From: Lentzea sp.
GTDB taxonomy: Bacteria > Actinomycetota > Actinomycetes > Mycobacteriales > Pseudonocardiaceae
DNA: 6,529 nucleotides
NCBI GenBank assembly: GCA_030146905.1
Contig: JASLAV010000477.1
Span: forward strand, 1 to 6,529
Direction: 5' to 3'
Part shown: in pieces, positions 1 through 6,529 of the stretch
How the letters are laid out: every line of letters starts with the position of its first letter
How positions within the stretch are numbered: the first letter of the stretch is position 1
Position numbers and translations under genes: made by a program
The notes under the pieces: model-generated
Told to the model about the DNA's origin: nothing
What the model saw: only the letters and a program-made list of their open reading frames with translations
Database searches by the model: none

Positions 1-1109
1 ACGGCCACGTAGTCGAAGAACGACAGGTGCCGCACCAGCTCGCACAGGCCGACACCACCGGCGTGCGGGCACACCGGGACGCCGAACTTCTTGGCCAGCA
101 GCAGGATCGCGATGTTCTCGTTCACGCCCGCGACCCGGCAGGCGTCGAGCTGCAGCACGTCGATCGCACCTGCCTGCAGGAGCTGCTTGAACACCACGCG
201 GTTCTGCACGTGCTCACCCGTGGCGATCCGCATCGGTGCCAGCGCGTCGCCGATCGCGCGGTGCGCCAGCACGTCGTCCGGCGAGGTGGGCTCCTCGATC
301 CAGTACGGGTCGTAGGGCGCGAGCTCCCGCATCCAGCGGACGGCCGTCCCGACGTCCCAGCGCTGGTTGGCGTCCACCGCGACGCGTACCTGGTCGCCCA
401 CGACCTCGCGGGCGAGCTTCATCCTGCGCACGTCGTCGTCGAGGCTGCCGCCGACCTTGAGCTTGATCATGTCGAAGCCGTCGGCGAGTGCCTGCCGGGC
501 CAGTCCCGCGAGCTTCTCGTCGGAGTAGCCGAGCCAGCCGGGTGACGTCGTGTAGGCCGGATATCCCTCGCGGGCAATGGTTTCCACTCGTCCGGCCTTG
601 CCGTGCTCGGCCTCGCGCAGGATCGCCAGGGCCTGGTCGGGGGTGAGGGCGTCGCTGAGGTACCGGAAGTCGACGAGGCTGACGATCTCCTCCGGCGACA
701 TCCGGGCGAGGAACCGCCAGACGGGCAGCCCGGCGCGGCGGGCGGCGAGGTCCCACGCGGCGTTGACGACGGCGCCGATCGCCATGTGCGCGACGCCCTT
801 CTCCGGGCCGAGCCAGCGGATCTGCGAGTCACCGATCAGCTCGAAGTACAGCTCCGCCAGCGCCTTCGCGTCCTCCGGGGCGTCCTTGCCGACGACGTGC
901 GGTGCCAGCGCCCTGATCGCGGCGGCCTGCACGTCGTTGCCGCGGCCGATGGTGAACGCGAGCCCGTGGCCGTCCGGTCCCTCGTCGGTCCGCAGCACCA
1001 CGTACGCGGCGCTGTAGTCGGGGTCCGGGTTCATCGCGTCGGAGCCGTCGAGCTCGCGCGAGGTCGGGAACCGGATGTCGAGCACGTCCAAGTCGATGAT
1101 CCTGGGCAT
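1..1109 (-). CDS. fucD: L-fuconate dehydratase (enolase superfamily), C-terminus cut by window edge
   Basis: The product dehydrates L-fuconate to 2-keto-3-deoxy-L-fuconate in the cytoplasm, the third step of non-phosphorylative L-fucose breakdown. The first 369 residues are present; the family is about 430-440 long, so some 65-70 C-terminal residues lie beyond position 1. An N-terminal capping domain (about 1-130) opens with [20 protein letters not shown] and is followed by the TIM barrel. The catalytic set is visible: KLK (K216, K218), VDANQ (D246), WIEEP (E272), TGEH (E299), D322 in LDACR and H349 in [11 protein letters not shown]. From memory these sit exactly two residues below the Xanthomonas campestris FucD numbering (K220 base, H351 acid). 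That spacing and the [16 protein letters not shown] stretch separate FucD from mandelate racemase or other acid-sugar dehydratases. The ATG is three bases after the stop of the upstream hydrolase gene, with only a weak GGGCAGG ribosome site inside it, so translational coupling is likely. Substrate specificity is inferred from similarity. Confidence 0.9.
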   Translation of the reverse strand, partial: MPRIIDLDVLDIRFPTSRELDGSDAMNPDPDYSAAYVVLRTDEGPDGHGLAFTIGRGNDVQAAAIRALAPHVVGKDAPEDAKALAELYFELIGDSQIRWLGPEKGVAHMAIGAVVNAAWDLAARRAGLPVWRFLARMSPEEIVSLVDFRYLSDALTPDQALAILREAEHGKAGRVETIAREGYPAYTTSPGWLGYSDEKLAGLARQALADGFDMIKLKVGGSLDDDVRRMKLAREVVGDQVRVAVDANQRWDVGTAVRWMRELAPYDPYWIEEPTSPDDVLAHRAIGDALAPMRIATGEHVQNRVVFKQLLQAGAIDVLQLDACRVAGVNENIAILLLAKKFGVPVCPHAGGVGLCELVRHLSFFDYVA

Positions 1110-1112
1110 GGG

Positions 1113-1967
1113 TCAGGCCTGCCCGAGGGTTTGCTTCTGCCTGCCGAGACCCTCGATCTCCAGCTCGACGACGTCGCCGGCGCGCAGGTACGGCTTGGGC
1201 TCCGGCTGGCCGAGCGCCACTCCTGCGGGTGTACCCGTGTTGATCACGTCACCCGGACGGAGGACAAGGAACTGGCTGAGGTAGCGCACGACCTCCGCGA
1301 CCGGAAAGATCATGTTCTTGGTGGACGAGTTCTGCCTGATCTCGCCGTTCACCCAGAGCCGCATCTCGAGGTTCTGCGGGTCGGCGATCTCCGCGGCCGG
1401 CACGAGGAAGGGACCGAGAGGGTTGAACGTCTCGCAGTTCTTGCCCTTGTCCCACGTCCCGCCCCGCTCGATCTGGAACTCGCGCTCGGAGACGTCGTGC
1501 GAGAGCACGTACGCGCCGACGCACGCCAGCGCGTCCTCTTCGGACTCCAAGTAACGAGCAGTGCGCCCGATGACCACACCGAGCTCGACCTCCCAGTCGG
1601 TCTTCACCGACCGGCGCGGGACGAGCACCTCGTCGTACGGGCCGACGATCGTGTCGGGGGTCTTGAGGAACACCACCGGTTCCGCCGGGATGTCCGCACC
1701 CGTCTCCTCCGCGTGGTCGCGGTAGTTGAGGCCGATGCAGATGATCTTGCCGGGATGGGCGAGCGGCGGACCGACCCGGACGCCCTCGACGTCCAGGACC
1801 TCCAGCTCGCCTGCCTCGAGAGCGGCGCGGACGCGCGCCGCGCCGTCGTTCGCGAGGAACGACCCGTCGATGTCGGGGGTGATCGGCAGGAGGTCGTACG
1901 TGGTCCCGTCGCCGGTCCTCACCGCAGGACGCTCATCGCCGACCGGTCCCAGGCGCAAGAACTGCAC
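1113..1967 (-). CDS. Fumarylacetoacetate hydrolase family protein, probable 2,4-diketo-3-deoxy-L-fuconate hydrolase
   Basis: This is a 284-residue FAH-superfamily enzyme, of the usual length for the short bacterial members that act on beta-diketo acids. After a short N-terminal domain (about 1-68) the FAH fold begins at HPGKIICIGLNYRDHAEE (71-88; H85 is the likely catalytic His on the lid). The metal-binding acidic residues are E126 and E128 in DWEVELGVVIG and D158 in LSHDVSERE. The lysine region DKGKNCETFNPLGPF is at 173-187, and the conserved turn NTGTPAGVALG is at 243-253. The GTG start at 1967 is preceded by AGAGGAGG seven bases away. The open frame continues upstream to about 2495, but that part lies antisense to the protease and is not credible coding. 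Its partner fucD follows after three bases, which points to hydrolysis of 2,4-diketo-3-deoxy-L-fuconate to pyruvate and L-lactate, as known from Xanthomonas-type fucose clusters. The family also contains fumarylpyruvate, acylpyruvate and ureidoglycolate enzymes, so the exact substrate is inferred from context. Confidence 0.88.
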   Translation of the reverse strand: MQFLRLGPVGDERPAVRTGDGTTYDLLPITPDIDGSFLANDGAARVRAALEAGELEVLDVEGVRVGPPLAHPGKIICIGLNYRDHAEETGADIPAEPVVFLKTPDTIVGPYDEVLVPRRSVKTDWEVELGVVIGRTARYLESEEDALACVGAYVLSHDVSEREFQIERGGTWDKGKNCETFNPLGPFLVPAAEIADPQNLEMRLWVNGEIRQNSSTKNMIFPVAEVVRYLSQFLVLRPGDVINTGTPAGVALGQPEPKPYLRAGDVVELEIEGLGRQKQTLGQA

Positions 1968-1974
1968 GGCCGTT

Positions 1975-1980
1975 CCTCCT
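1975..1980 (-). promoter_or_regulatory. Ribosome binding site of the FAH-family hydrolase gene
   Basis: On the minus strand AGGAGG lies seven bases before the GTG at 1967. It is a full Shine-Dalgarno match and decides the start in favour of GTG 1967 over any upstream codon of the longer open frame. Confidence 0.85.
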
Positions 1981-1997
1981 CTGCTCACACCACACCA

Positions 1998-2012
1998 ATA
2001 CATCGGATGTAT
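1998..2012. promoter_or_regulatory. 15-bp palindromic operator, ATACATC-G-GATGTAT
   Basis: Two 7-base arms form a perfect inverted repeat around one central base. The site is AT-rich in an otherwise very GC-rich region, and it lies between the divergent hydrolase and protease genes, 31 bases upstream of the hydrolase GTG. It covers nearly all of the predicted -10 hexamer of the minus-strand promoter, so a bound protein should block RNA polymerase. The length and symmetry resemble sites of GntR-type (FadR/FCD) repressors that control sugar-acid genes; that assignment is inference, and no regulator gene is in the window. Confidence 0.7.
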
Positions 2013-2037
2013 AGCCCTGGATGGGCACGCTCGTCTA
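2008..2037 (-). promoter_or_regulatory. Predicted promoter of the fuconate operon
   Basis: Reading the minus strand, TAGACG (2037-2032) matches the -35 pattern, and TATACA (2013-2008) matches the -10 pattern after an 18-base spacer. Transcription would start near 2001, giving a leader of about 34 bases that contains the Shine-Dalgarno. The -10 overlaps the palindrome at 1998-2012. This is judged by eye from consensus patterns. Confidence 0.5.
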
Positions 2038-2065
2038 GGCCCCCAGGGGAAGTCGTCCGATGACT

Positions 2066-2073
2066 GAGAAGGG
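2066..2073 (+). promoter_or_regulatory. Ribosome binding site of the S8 protease gene
   Basis: GAGAAGGG ends six bases before the ATG at 2080. An in-frame TTG at 2074 directly follows this purine run with no spacer, so the ATG at 2080 is the better start. Confidence 0.6.
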
Positions 2074-2079
2074 TTGATC

Positions 2080-4893
2080 ATGAAGTTCCTGGCCGCATCG
2101 GTGCTGACAGGCGCGCTGCTGACGCCATCGGCCCTGGTCGAGCCGGTCACCGTGTTCGTGGAGCTGACCTCCGCCGCGGCTGTCGAGGCGCGCTCCGTTC
2201 CGCAGGCGCGTTCGGCGCGTGACAGGACCTCGGAGCAGGCTTCCCAGGTCGTGGCGCGGTCCGGCGGGCGGGAGATCGCGAGGACGACCAACGCCGTGCC
2301 GGGGGTCGTGCTGTCGACGGACCGGTCGCGCCTGTCCGCACTGTCGCGGATGCCGGAGGTCCGCGCGGTCCACCGGATGACGCCCAAGGAGGTCATGAAC
2401 GCTTCGGCCGCACGGCTCACCCGGACGTCCGAGGTGTGGCGGTCGCTCGGGCGCTTCGGCGACGGCGTCCGGATCGGCGTGGTCGACACCGGCATCGACT
2501 ACCGGCACGCGGACTTCGGCGGCGGCACGTTCCCGAACGCCAAGGTGGTCGGCGGCCACGACTTCGCGGGTGACGGGTACTCGGGCAAGCCCGGCGCGGT
2601 GCCGACGCCGGACGCCGACCCGCTGGACTGCCAGGGCCACGGCACGCACGTCGCGGGGACCGCGGCCGGGTTCGGGGTGAACGCCGACGGGACGACCTAC
2701 CGCGGTTCGTACTCGTCCGTCGACCTCGACTCGCTGAAGATCGGACCGGGAACGGCACCTCGCGCGCTGCTCTACGCGTTGAAGGTGTTCGGGTGCAAGG
2801 GCGGCACGAACCTGACCGCGCAGGCCCTGGACTGGGCGCTCGACCCCAACGGCGACGGCGACTTCTCCGACCGGCTCGACGTGGTGAACCTGTCGCTGGG
2901 CGGCGACTTCGGGGCGCCGGACGACCCGGACTCGTTGTTCGTGCGCAAGCTCGTGGAACACGGCGTGGTCGTCGTCGCGGCGGCGGGCAACGGTGGTGAC
3001 TTCTACGACGTGTCCGGGTCGCCCGGCAACACCCCGGAGGCGATCTCCGTGGCGAACACCCGTGACGCGTTCACGATGCTCGACGGGCTGGAAGCTCAAG
3101 GTCAGCGGTGGGCGGGGCAGTACAGCCAGAGCTTCAAGAGACCGCTGGACCTCACGTTGCCCGTCGTGCGGCTCTCGTCCAACGTGGACGGTTGCCAGCC
3201 GATCGACGAGCCGCTGAACGGCAAGATCGTCTGGCTGGAGTGGGACGACAGCGACGCCACCCGCGCCTGCGGTTCCGGTGCCCGCACCGACAACGCGTGG
3301 AAGGCGGGGGCGGCCGGCGTGCTGCTGCCGACGACCCTGCCGGTGTTCGCCGCGGCGATCGCCGGGAACGCCCACATCCCCGCGTTCCAGCTGACGGCCG
3401 CCGCGTCGCAGGCGCTGCGCCCCGCGCTGGAGGCCGGGACGTTGACGGTGCACCTGACCTCGGCGTTGAAGCAGGCGGTGCCGTCGGTGGAGCCGTCGGT
3501 CGAGGACACGATCACCCCGTCGTCGTCGCGGTCCCGTTCGTCGATCGCCGTGGCCGCGCCGGGCGACACGATCTTCTCCGCCGCGTCGGGGACCGCCTCC
3601 GACGGTGTGTCGATGGGCGGGACGTCGATGGCCGCGCCGCACGTCGCGGGCATCGCGGCGCTGCTGCGCGAGGTCCATCCCGAGTGGACCGTCGCGGAGG
3701 TCAAGGCCGCGCTGGTGAACACCGCGTCCGGCGTGGTGCGGTCCGCCGACGGCGTGCGGGAGGCTCCGATGCGCGTCGGCGCGGGACGGGTGGACGGGCT
3801 CGCGGCCCTGTCGTCCGACGTGCTGGCGCTGGGCGACGCGTCGTTCGGAACGGTCGAGGTGGACGGTCCGCTGCTGGCGGACCGGAAGATCCAGCTGGTC
3901 AACAAGGGGGCGGAACCGGTCTACCTGCGGGTCGGCTACGAGCCGATCACGCTGGTGCCCGGCGTGTCCTTCCAGGTCACGAAACCGCAGGTGGTGGTGC
4001 CTGCGGGCGGGTCGACGTCGGTGACCGTGCGGCTGCGCATCCCCAGGCCGGCCGCACTGGGCAAGGTCGCGGACCCGACGGTCTCGCTGGCCGGCGGGCG
4101 GCAGTTCCTCGCGGAGGCGTCCGGGCTGCTGACGTTCTCCGGTGACCGCTCGCTGCGGGTGCCCGTCTACGCGGCGCCGAAGCCGGTGTCACGCCTGTCG
4201 GTGTCCGCCGGCCGAGTCGTCGGCAAAGGCCTCGACCAGCAGGACTACCTGTCGCGCATGACCGTGCTGCAGCTCGGCGCGAGCTCTCCCCGGCTCCCCG
4301 ACTGCGGCCCCGACGTGCAGGACGACTGCGCAGTCAACCGCACGGCGCGAGGCGGCGACCTGCGCTACGCGGGCGCGACGGCGACGCCCGAACTGCTGGC
4401 GTTCGGCGTCGCGACCTGGGACACCTGGGCGAACCTCGGCGGCAACACCCAGCCGGAGGTGCGGTTCTCCGTGGGCGGCAAGGACTTCGTGACCAGGGCG
4501 GTGAAGCAGAACACCAACGGCGACGTGACGGCCGACATCTGGTCCGCGCGCACGACGGTGGCGGGTTCGGACGAGGTCGTGGACGAGCAGCCGCTCAACG
4601 GCCTGGACGGGACGTCGGACACGAACCTGTTCGACAGCGACGTCGTGGTCCTGCCGGTGTCGCGGTCCGCACTGCCGCCCGGCCCGGTGACCTACACCGC
4701 CGGGATGCGGAGCCGCTACACCGCACCCGCCGACCAGGACGACCTCGTCGACGTGGTCCCCGCCGCGGTGTTCGACTACGGCTTGATCGTCCCCGCACTG
4801 TCCACAGTGGTACGTCCGGGCGATCCGGTTGCTCCGGGGACGTTGGTGTTCTTCCACCACAACGCGAGCAGTAACCGCGCCCTGACCTCGTGA
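2080..4893 (+). CDS. Secreted subtilisin-family (S8) serine protease with PA domain
   Basis: This 937-residue protein is predicted to be an exported endopeptidase. The N-terminus MKFLAASVLTGALLTPSALV looks like a short Sec signal peptide. Residues about 25-110 resemble an inhibitor-type propeptide (VTVFVELTS at its start), likely removed on maturation. The catalytic domain runs from about 120 to 565: Asp136 in GVVDTGID, His187 in GHGTHVAGT, oxyanion Asn304 in AAAGNGGD and Ser516 in GGTSMAAPHVAG. A PA (protease-associated) domain is inserted between Asn304 and Ser516, roughly 360-465, as in lactocepin-like and plant subtilases. Residues about 580-685 look like an Fn3-like beta domain, and 690-937 form a further beta-rich region I cannot name. 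All six cysteines (184, 239, 372, 397, 742, 750) fall in three nearby pairs, consistent with disulfides outside the cell. There is no LPXTG motif or C-terminal membrane helix, so release into the medium is expected. The gene is divergent from the fuconate operon. Substrate unknown. Confidence 0.93.
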   Translation: MKFLAASVLTGALLTPSALVEPVTVFVELTSAAAVEARSVPQARSARDRTSEQASQVVARSGGREIARTTNAVPGVVLSTDRSRLSALSRMPEVRAVHRMTPKEVMNASAARLTRTSEVWRSLGRFGDGVRIGVVDTGIDYRHADFGGGTFPNAKVVGGHDFAGDGYSGKPGAVPTPDADPLDCQGHGTHVAGTAAGFGVNADGTTYRGSYSSVDLDSLKIGPGTAPRALLYALKVFGCKGGTNLTAQALDWALDPNGDGDFSDRLDVVNLSLGGDFGAPDDPDSLFVRKLVEHGVVVVAAAGNGGDFYDVSGSPGNTPEAISVANTRDAFTMLDGLEAQGQRWAGQYSQSFKRPLDLTLPVVRLSSNVDGCQPIDEPLNGKIVWLEWDDSDATRACGSGARTDNAWKAGAAGVLLPTTLPVFAAAIAGNAHIPAFQLTAAASQALRPALEAGTLTVHLTSALKQAVPSVEPSVEDTITPSSSRSRSSIAVAAPGDTIFSAASGTASDGVSMGGTSMAAPHVAGIAALLREVHPEWTVAEVKAALVNTASGVVRSADGVREAPMRVGAGRVDGLAALSSDVLALGDASFGTVEVDGPLLADRKIQLVNKGAEPVYLRVGYEPITLVPGVSFQVTKPQVVVPAGGSTSVTVRLRIPRPAALGKVADPTVSLAGGRQFLAEASGLLTFSGDRSLRVPVYAAPKPVSRLSVSAGRVVGKGLDQQDYLSRMTVLQLGASSPRLPDCGPDVQDDCAVNRTARGGDLRYAGATATPELLAFGVATWDTWANLGGNTQPEVRFSVGGKDFVTRAVKQNTNGDVTADIWSARTTVAGSDEVVDEQPLNGLDGTSDTNLFDSDVVVLPVSRSALPPGPVTYTAGMRSRYTAPADQDDLVDVVPAAVFDYGLIVPALSTVVRPGDPVAPGTLVFFHHNASSNRALTS

Positions 4894-4906
4894 CACCCGG
4901 TTGGGC

Positions 4907-4920
4907 GTCCCTGCGGGGAC
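4907..4920 (+). other. Short GC hairpin after the protease stop
   Basis: GTCCC (4907-4911) can pair with GGGAC (4916-4920) around a TGCG loop. It lies 13 bases after the protease stop and before the kinase gene. No T-run follows, so it is at best a weak terminator or transcript-end stabiliser. Confidence 0.25.
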
Positions 4921-4930
4921 CGTCTCTCGG

Positions 4931-4944
4931 CATACTCGGTCTTT
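4931..4944 (+). promoter_or_regulatory. Possible -10 element of a leaderless kinase transcript
   Basis: CATACT (4931-4936) resembles a -10 hexamer, and its expected start point falls at or next to the A of the kinase ATG (4945). No Shine-Dalgarno is visible in the 51 bases between the protease stop and this ATG. I cannot place a convincing -35; a TTGGGC at 4901 is too far upstream. Confidence 0.3.
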
Positions 4945-5865
4945 ATGGATCTGGTGGTGGGACTCGACGCGGGCGGCACGTCGACCAGGGCGTTGGTGCT
5001 CGATCTCGACGGCGCCCGCCTGGGCCAGGGCATGGCGGGCGGCGCGAACCCGAACTCGCACCCGCCAGCCGTGGCGGCCGCCCACATCACCGAGGCGCTG
5101 ACCGAGGCCCTCGACGGCCTGGACTCCCGCAGGGTGCGCGGTGGCGTCCTGGGCATCGCAGGCGCCTCCCGCATGACCGACCCCACCGTCTTGGACCTGT
5201 TCCGAGCAGCGTGGGAACGAGCGGGCCTGCGCTGCCCGATGCGCGTGGTCACCGACTGCGAGGCGGCCTTCGCCACCGGCACCTCCTCCCCCGACGGCAC
5301 GGTCCTGGTGGCGGGCACGGGCTCCATCGCGGGCCGGATCGAGGACCACCGCATGGTCGGCCAGTCCGGCGGCTACGGCTGGCTGATCGGCGATGAAGGC
5401 TCGGCGTTCTGGCTGGGCCGCGAAGCCGTGCGGGCGACGCTGAAGCTCCTGGACCTCGGCGCACCCCTGGAAGGCCTGGCCACGGCGGTGCTCACGACCG
5501 CAGGCGCGCGGACCCGACGCCAGCTGATCACCGCCGTCAACGCCCAGCCGCCCATCGCGCTGGCCCAGTTCGCACCCCTGGTCAGCTCCGCCTACCACCA
5601 CGGCGACCCCGAGGCGCTGGCGATCGTGGCGTCCGCGGCCCGCCTGCTCGCCGACACCGCCTCCGCCGTGCGCTCGCCGTCCGACGCCTCACCGATCGTG
5701 CTGGTGGGCAGCCTGATCAAGACCCCGGTGGGCATCCACCTGAAGCAGGAGCTCCTTGCCCGGTGCAACGCTCCGGTGATCATGGCCACGGAGGGGGCCG
5801 CGGGCGCGGCGTGGCTGGCGGCGGTGGACGTGCTCGGTCCGACTGCGCCGCGTCCGGTGTCGTGA
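4945..5865 (+). CDS. BadF/BadG-type ATPase family sugar kinase, N-acetylglucosamine kinase-like
   Basis: This 306-residue cytoplasmic enzyme of the ASKHA fold probably transfers phosphate from ATP to C6 of N-acetylglucosamine or a related amino sugar. The phosphate-1 loop is GLDAGGTSTRA (6-16). GVLGIAGASR lies near 67-76. D104 in VVTDCEAAF corresponds to the sugar-binding catalytic Asp of NAGK enzymes. The phosphate-2 loop is GTGSIAG (124-130). The GGYGWLIGDEGSAFWLG stretch (142-158) is the NAGK-type signature, and the adenosine-binding glycines are in VLVGSLIKTP (about 251-260). Length matches bacterial members (about 300-330). ATG 4945 is the only sensible start: no ATG, GTG or TTG lies in frame between it and the protease stop. 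The gene shares strand with the protease after 51 bases, so it could be co-transcribed or have its own leaderless start. Glucosamine kinase is an alternative activity; sequence alone does not separate the two safely. Confidence 0.88.
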   Translation: MDLVVGLDAGGTSTRALVLDLDGARLGQGMAGGANPNSHPPAVAAAHITEALTEALDGLDSRRVRGGVLGIAGASRMTDPTVLDLFRAAWERAGLRCPMRVVTDCEAAFATGTSSPDGTVLVAGTGSIAGRIEDHRMVGQSGGYGWLIGDEGSAFWLGREAVRATLKLLDLGAPLEGLATAVLTTAGARTRRQLITAVNAQPPIALAQFAPLVSSAYHHGDPEALAIVASAARLLADTASAVRSPSDASPIVLVGSLIKTPVGIHLKQELLARCNAPVIMATEGAAGAAWLAAVDVLGPTAPRPVS

Positions 5866-5892
5866 GACAGGCGTGAGAGCAGCAGCAGTGAC

Positions 5893-6529
5893 CTAGGAAG
5901 CCGACTCCGGCACCTGCGGATGCCGGAACCCGGGGTGTCCGTCCGGCAGGGCCCGCCGCAGCATCCACCCCGACACCAGGATGCAGACGATCTGCAACGG
6001 CCACGAAAGCCCGAGCCGCAACGTGGCCAGCCAGTACACCTGAGCGTCCAACCACAGTGGAGTGAACACGGCGACCCTCAGCACGTACTGACCGACCCAA
6101 GGCCAAGAGGCGATGGAGTAAGCCCTCAACAACGCAGGATCCCGACGCCACCGGGTCTTCTGCCCGAGAATCGTCCCCACGACGACCCCGAGCAACGGCC
6201 AGCGCACCGCGATGGAGCCCGCCCACGCGAGCGCCGAGGCCACATTGGAGAGCAGCTGGATCAGGAAGAAGTCCTCGACGCGCCCGGTGTACAGCGCGAC
6301 CAGAGCGGCGGCCACCACCAGCAGTACGGAGAACACGACGGCACGGGGTTTCTCGCCGCGTACGAACCGCACGATCCCGATGACCACACCACAGAGGACC
6401 GCGGCGACGGCCCCGGCGCCGATCGAGTGCCCGAACAGCAGCCAGCCCGCGACGAACGCCAGCGGCGGCAGGGAGGCGTCGAGGGCGCCACCCCGGCCTC
6501 CGAGCAGTGATGCGAGCGACTCCTGGCGC
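5893..6529 (-). CDS. DUF3159 integral membrane protein, N-terminus cut by window edge
   Basis: The last 211 residues of a membrane protein are present, ending in TAG at 5893-5895; the start lies beyond 6529. The frame is open to the edge and reads RQESLASLLGGRGGALDASL at the start of the visible part, which is the family's usual opening, so only a short N-terminal piece should be missing. An internal ATG exists but would delete the first helices. About five to six hydrophobic segments follow: the first pair spans LPPLAFVAGWLLFG to AVAAVLCGVVIGIV, followed by a VVFSVLLVVAAALVALY segment. Conserved family stretches are TGRVEDFFLIQLLSN, WPLLGVVVGTILGQ and TRWRRDPALLRAYSIASW. The function of DUF3159 proteins is unknown. 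In mycobacteria, as I recall, a member sits near the dut and Trk potassium-uptake genes; whether that holds here cannot be seen. It is convergent with the kinase gene, 27 bases apart, with no obvious terminator between them. Confidence 0.88.
   Translation of the reverse strand, partial: RQESLASLLGGRGGALDASLPPLAFVAGWLLFGHSIGAGAVAAVLCGVVIGIVRFVRGEKPRAVVFSVLLVVAAALVALYTGRVEDFFLIQLLSNVASALAWAGSIAVRWPLLGVVVGTILGQKTRWRRDPALLRAYSIASWPWVGQYVLRVAVFTPLWLDAQVYWLATLRLGLSWPLQIVCILVSGWMLRRALPDGHPGFRHPQVPESAS

Noticed and set aside
2041..2049. CCCCAGGGG mini-palindrome upstream of the protease
   Set aside because: It is too short and GC-rich to stand out from chance in this DNA, and has no clear relation to a promoter.
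603..2063. 486-codon plus-strand open frame over the fuconate genes
   Set aside because: Its translation is low-complexity, rich in Arg, Val, Asp and His, as expected for the antisense shadow of GC-rich genes; both minus-strand genes have full family motifs.
2074..2079. TTG at 2074 as the protease start
   Set aside because: It directly abuts the ribosome site; ATG 2080 has proper spacing and gives a cleaner signal peptide (MKFLAAS).
1968..2495. Open minus-strand frame extending the FAH hydrolase to 460 residues
   Set aside because: The extension runs antisense through the protease signal and propeptide region, has no family similarity I can see, and a perfect ribosome site sits just before GTG 1967.
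2035..3678. 547-codon minus-strand open frame opposite the protease
   Set aside because: It is an Arg-rich shadow with no recognisable domain, opposite an intact S8 catalytic domain.
4189..5601. 470-codon minus-strand open frame opposite the protease end and the kinase
   Set aside because: It spans two real genes and the gap between them, with no motif or ribosome site supporting it.
5866..5892. Terminator between the convergent kinase and DUF3159 genes
   Set aside because: The 27 bases contain only a short GTGAGA repeat and a CAG run, with no stem-loop or T-tract.

Overview
The window reads as chromosomal DNA from a high-GC actinobacterium. The G/C-saturated third codon positions, the GTG start with a strong Shine-Dalgarno, a DUF3159 membrane protein (a family I know only from actinobacteria) and the secreted S8 protease type suggest the order Pseudonocardiales (Lentzea, Saccharothrix or Actinosynnema-like). 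The genus is inference. There are five genes, two of them cut by the window edges. I see no tRNA, rRNA, CRISPR array, insertion sequence or phage gene.

Left part (1-1967, minus strand): a two-gene sugar-acid operon. The first gene encodes a fumarylacetoacetate-hydrolase-family enzyme (1113-1967). Three bases further on comes an enolase-superfamily L-fuconate dehydratase (1-1109, C-terminus cut off). Together they fit the non-phosphorylative route for L-fucose, in which FucD dehydrates L-fuconate to 2-keto-3-deoxy-L-fuconate and, after an oxidation, the FAH-type hydrolase cleaves the 2,4-diketo acid. The dehydrogenases needed are not in the window. The promoter (about 1998-2037) has a recognisable -35/-10 pair whose -10 is overlapped by a perfect 15-bp palindrome, a likely repressor operator.

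Middle (2080-4893, plus strand): a divergently transcribed 937-residue secreted subtilisin-family (S8) protease with signal peptide, propeptide-like region, intact Asp/His/Asn/Ser residues, an inserted PA domain and a long C-terminal beta-rich region.

Right part: an N-acetylglucosamine-kinase-like sugar kinase (4945-5865, plus), probably leaderless, which meets a convergent, 5'-truncated DUF3159 membrane protein gene (5893-6529, minus).

The protease, the GlcNAc-type kinase and the fucose-acid enzymes could all serve use of glycoproteins or glycans from outside the cell, but that link rests on neighbourhood alone. I did not find a convincing new multi-gene system. The most useful leads are the operator-promoter arrangement and the uncharacterised C-terminal half of the protease. 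Intergenic space is small: the longest is the 112-base divergent region.
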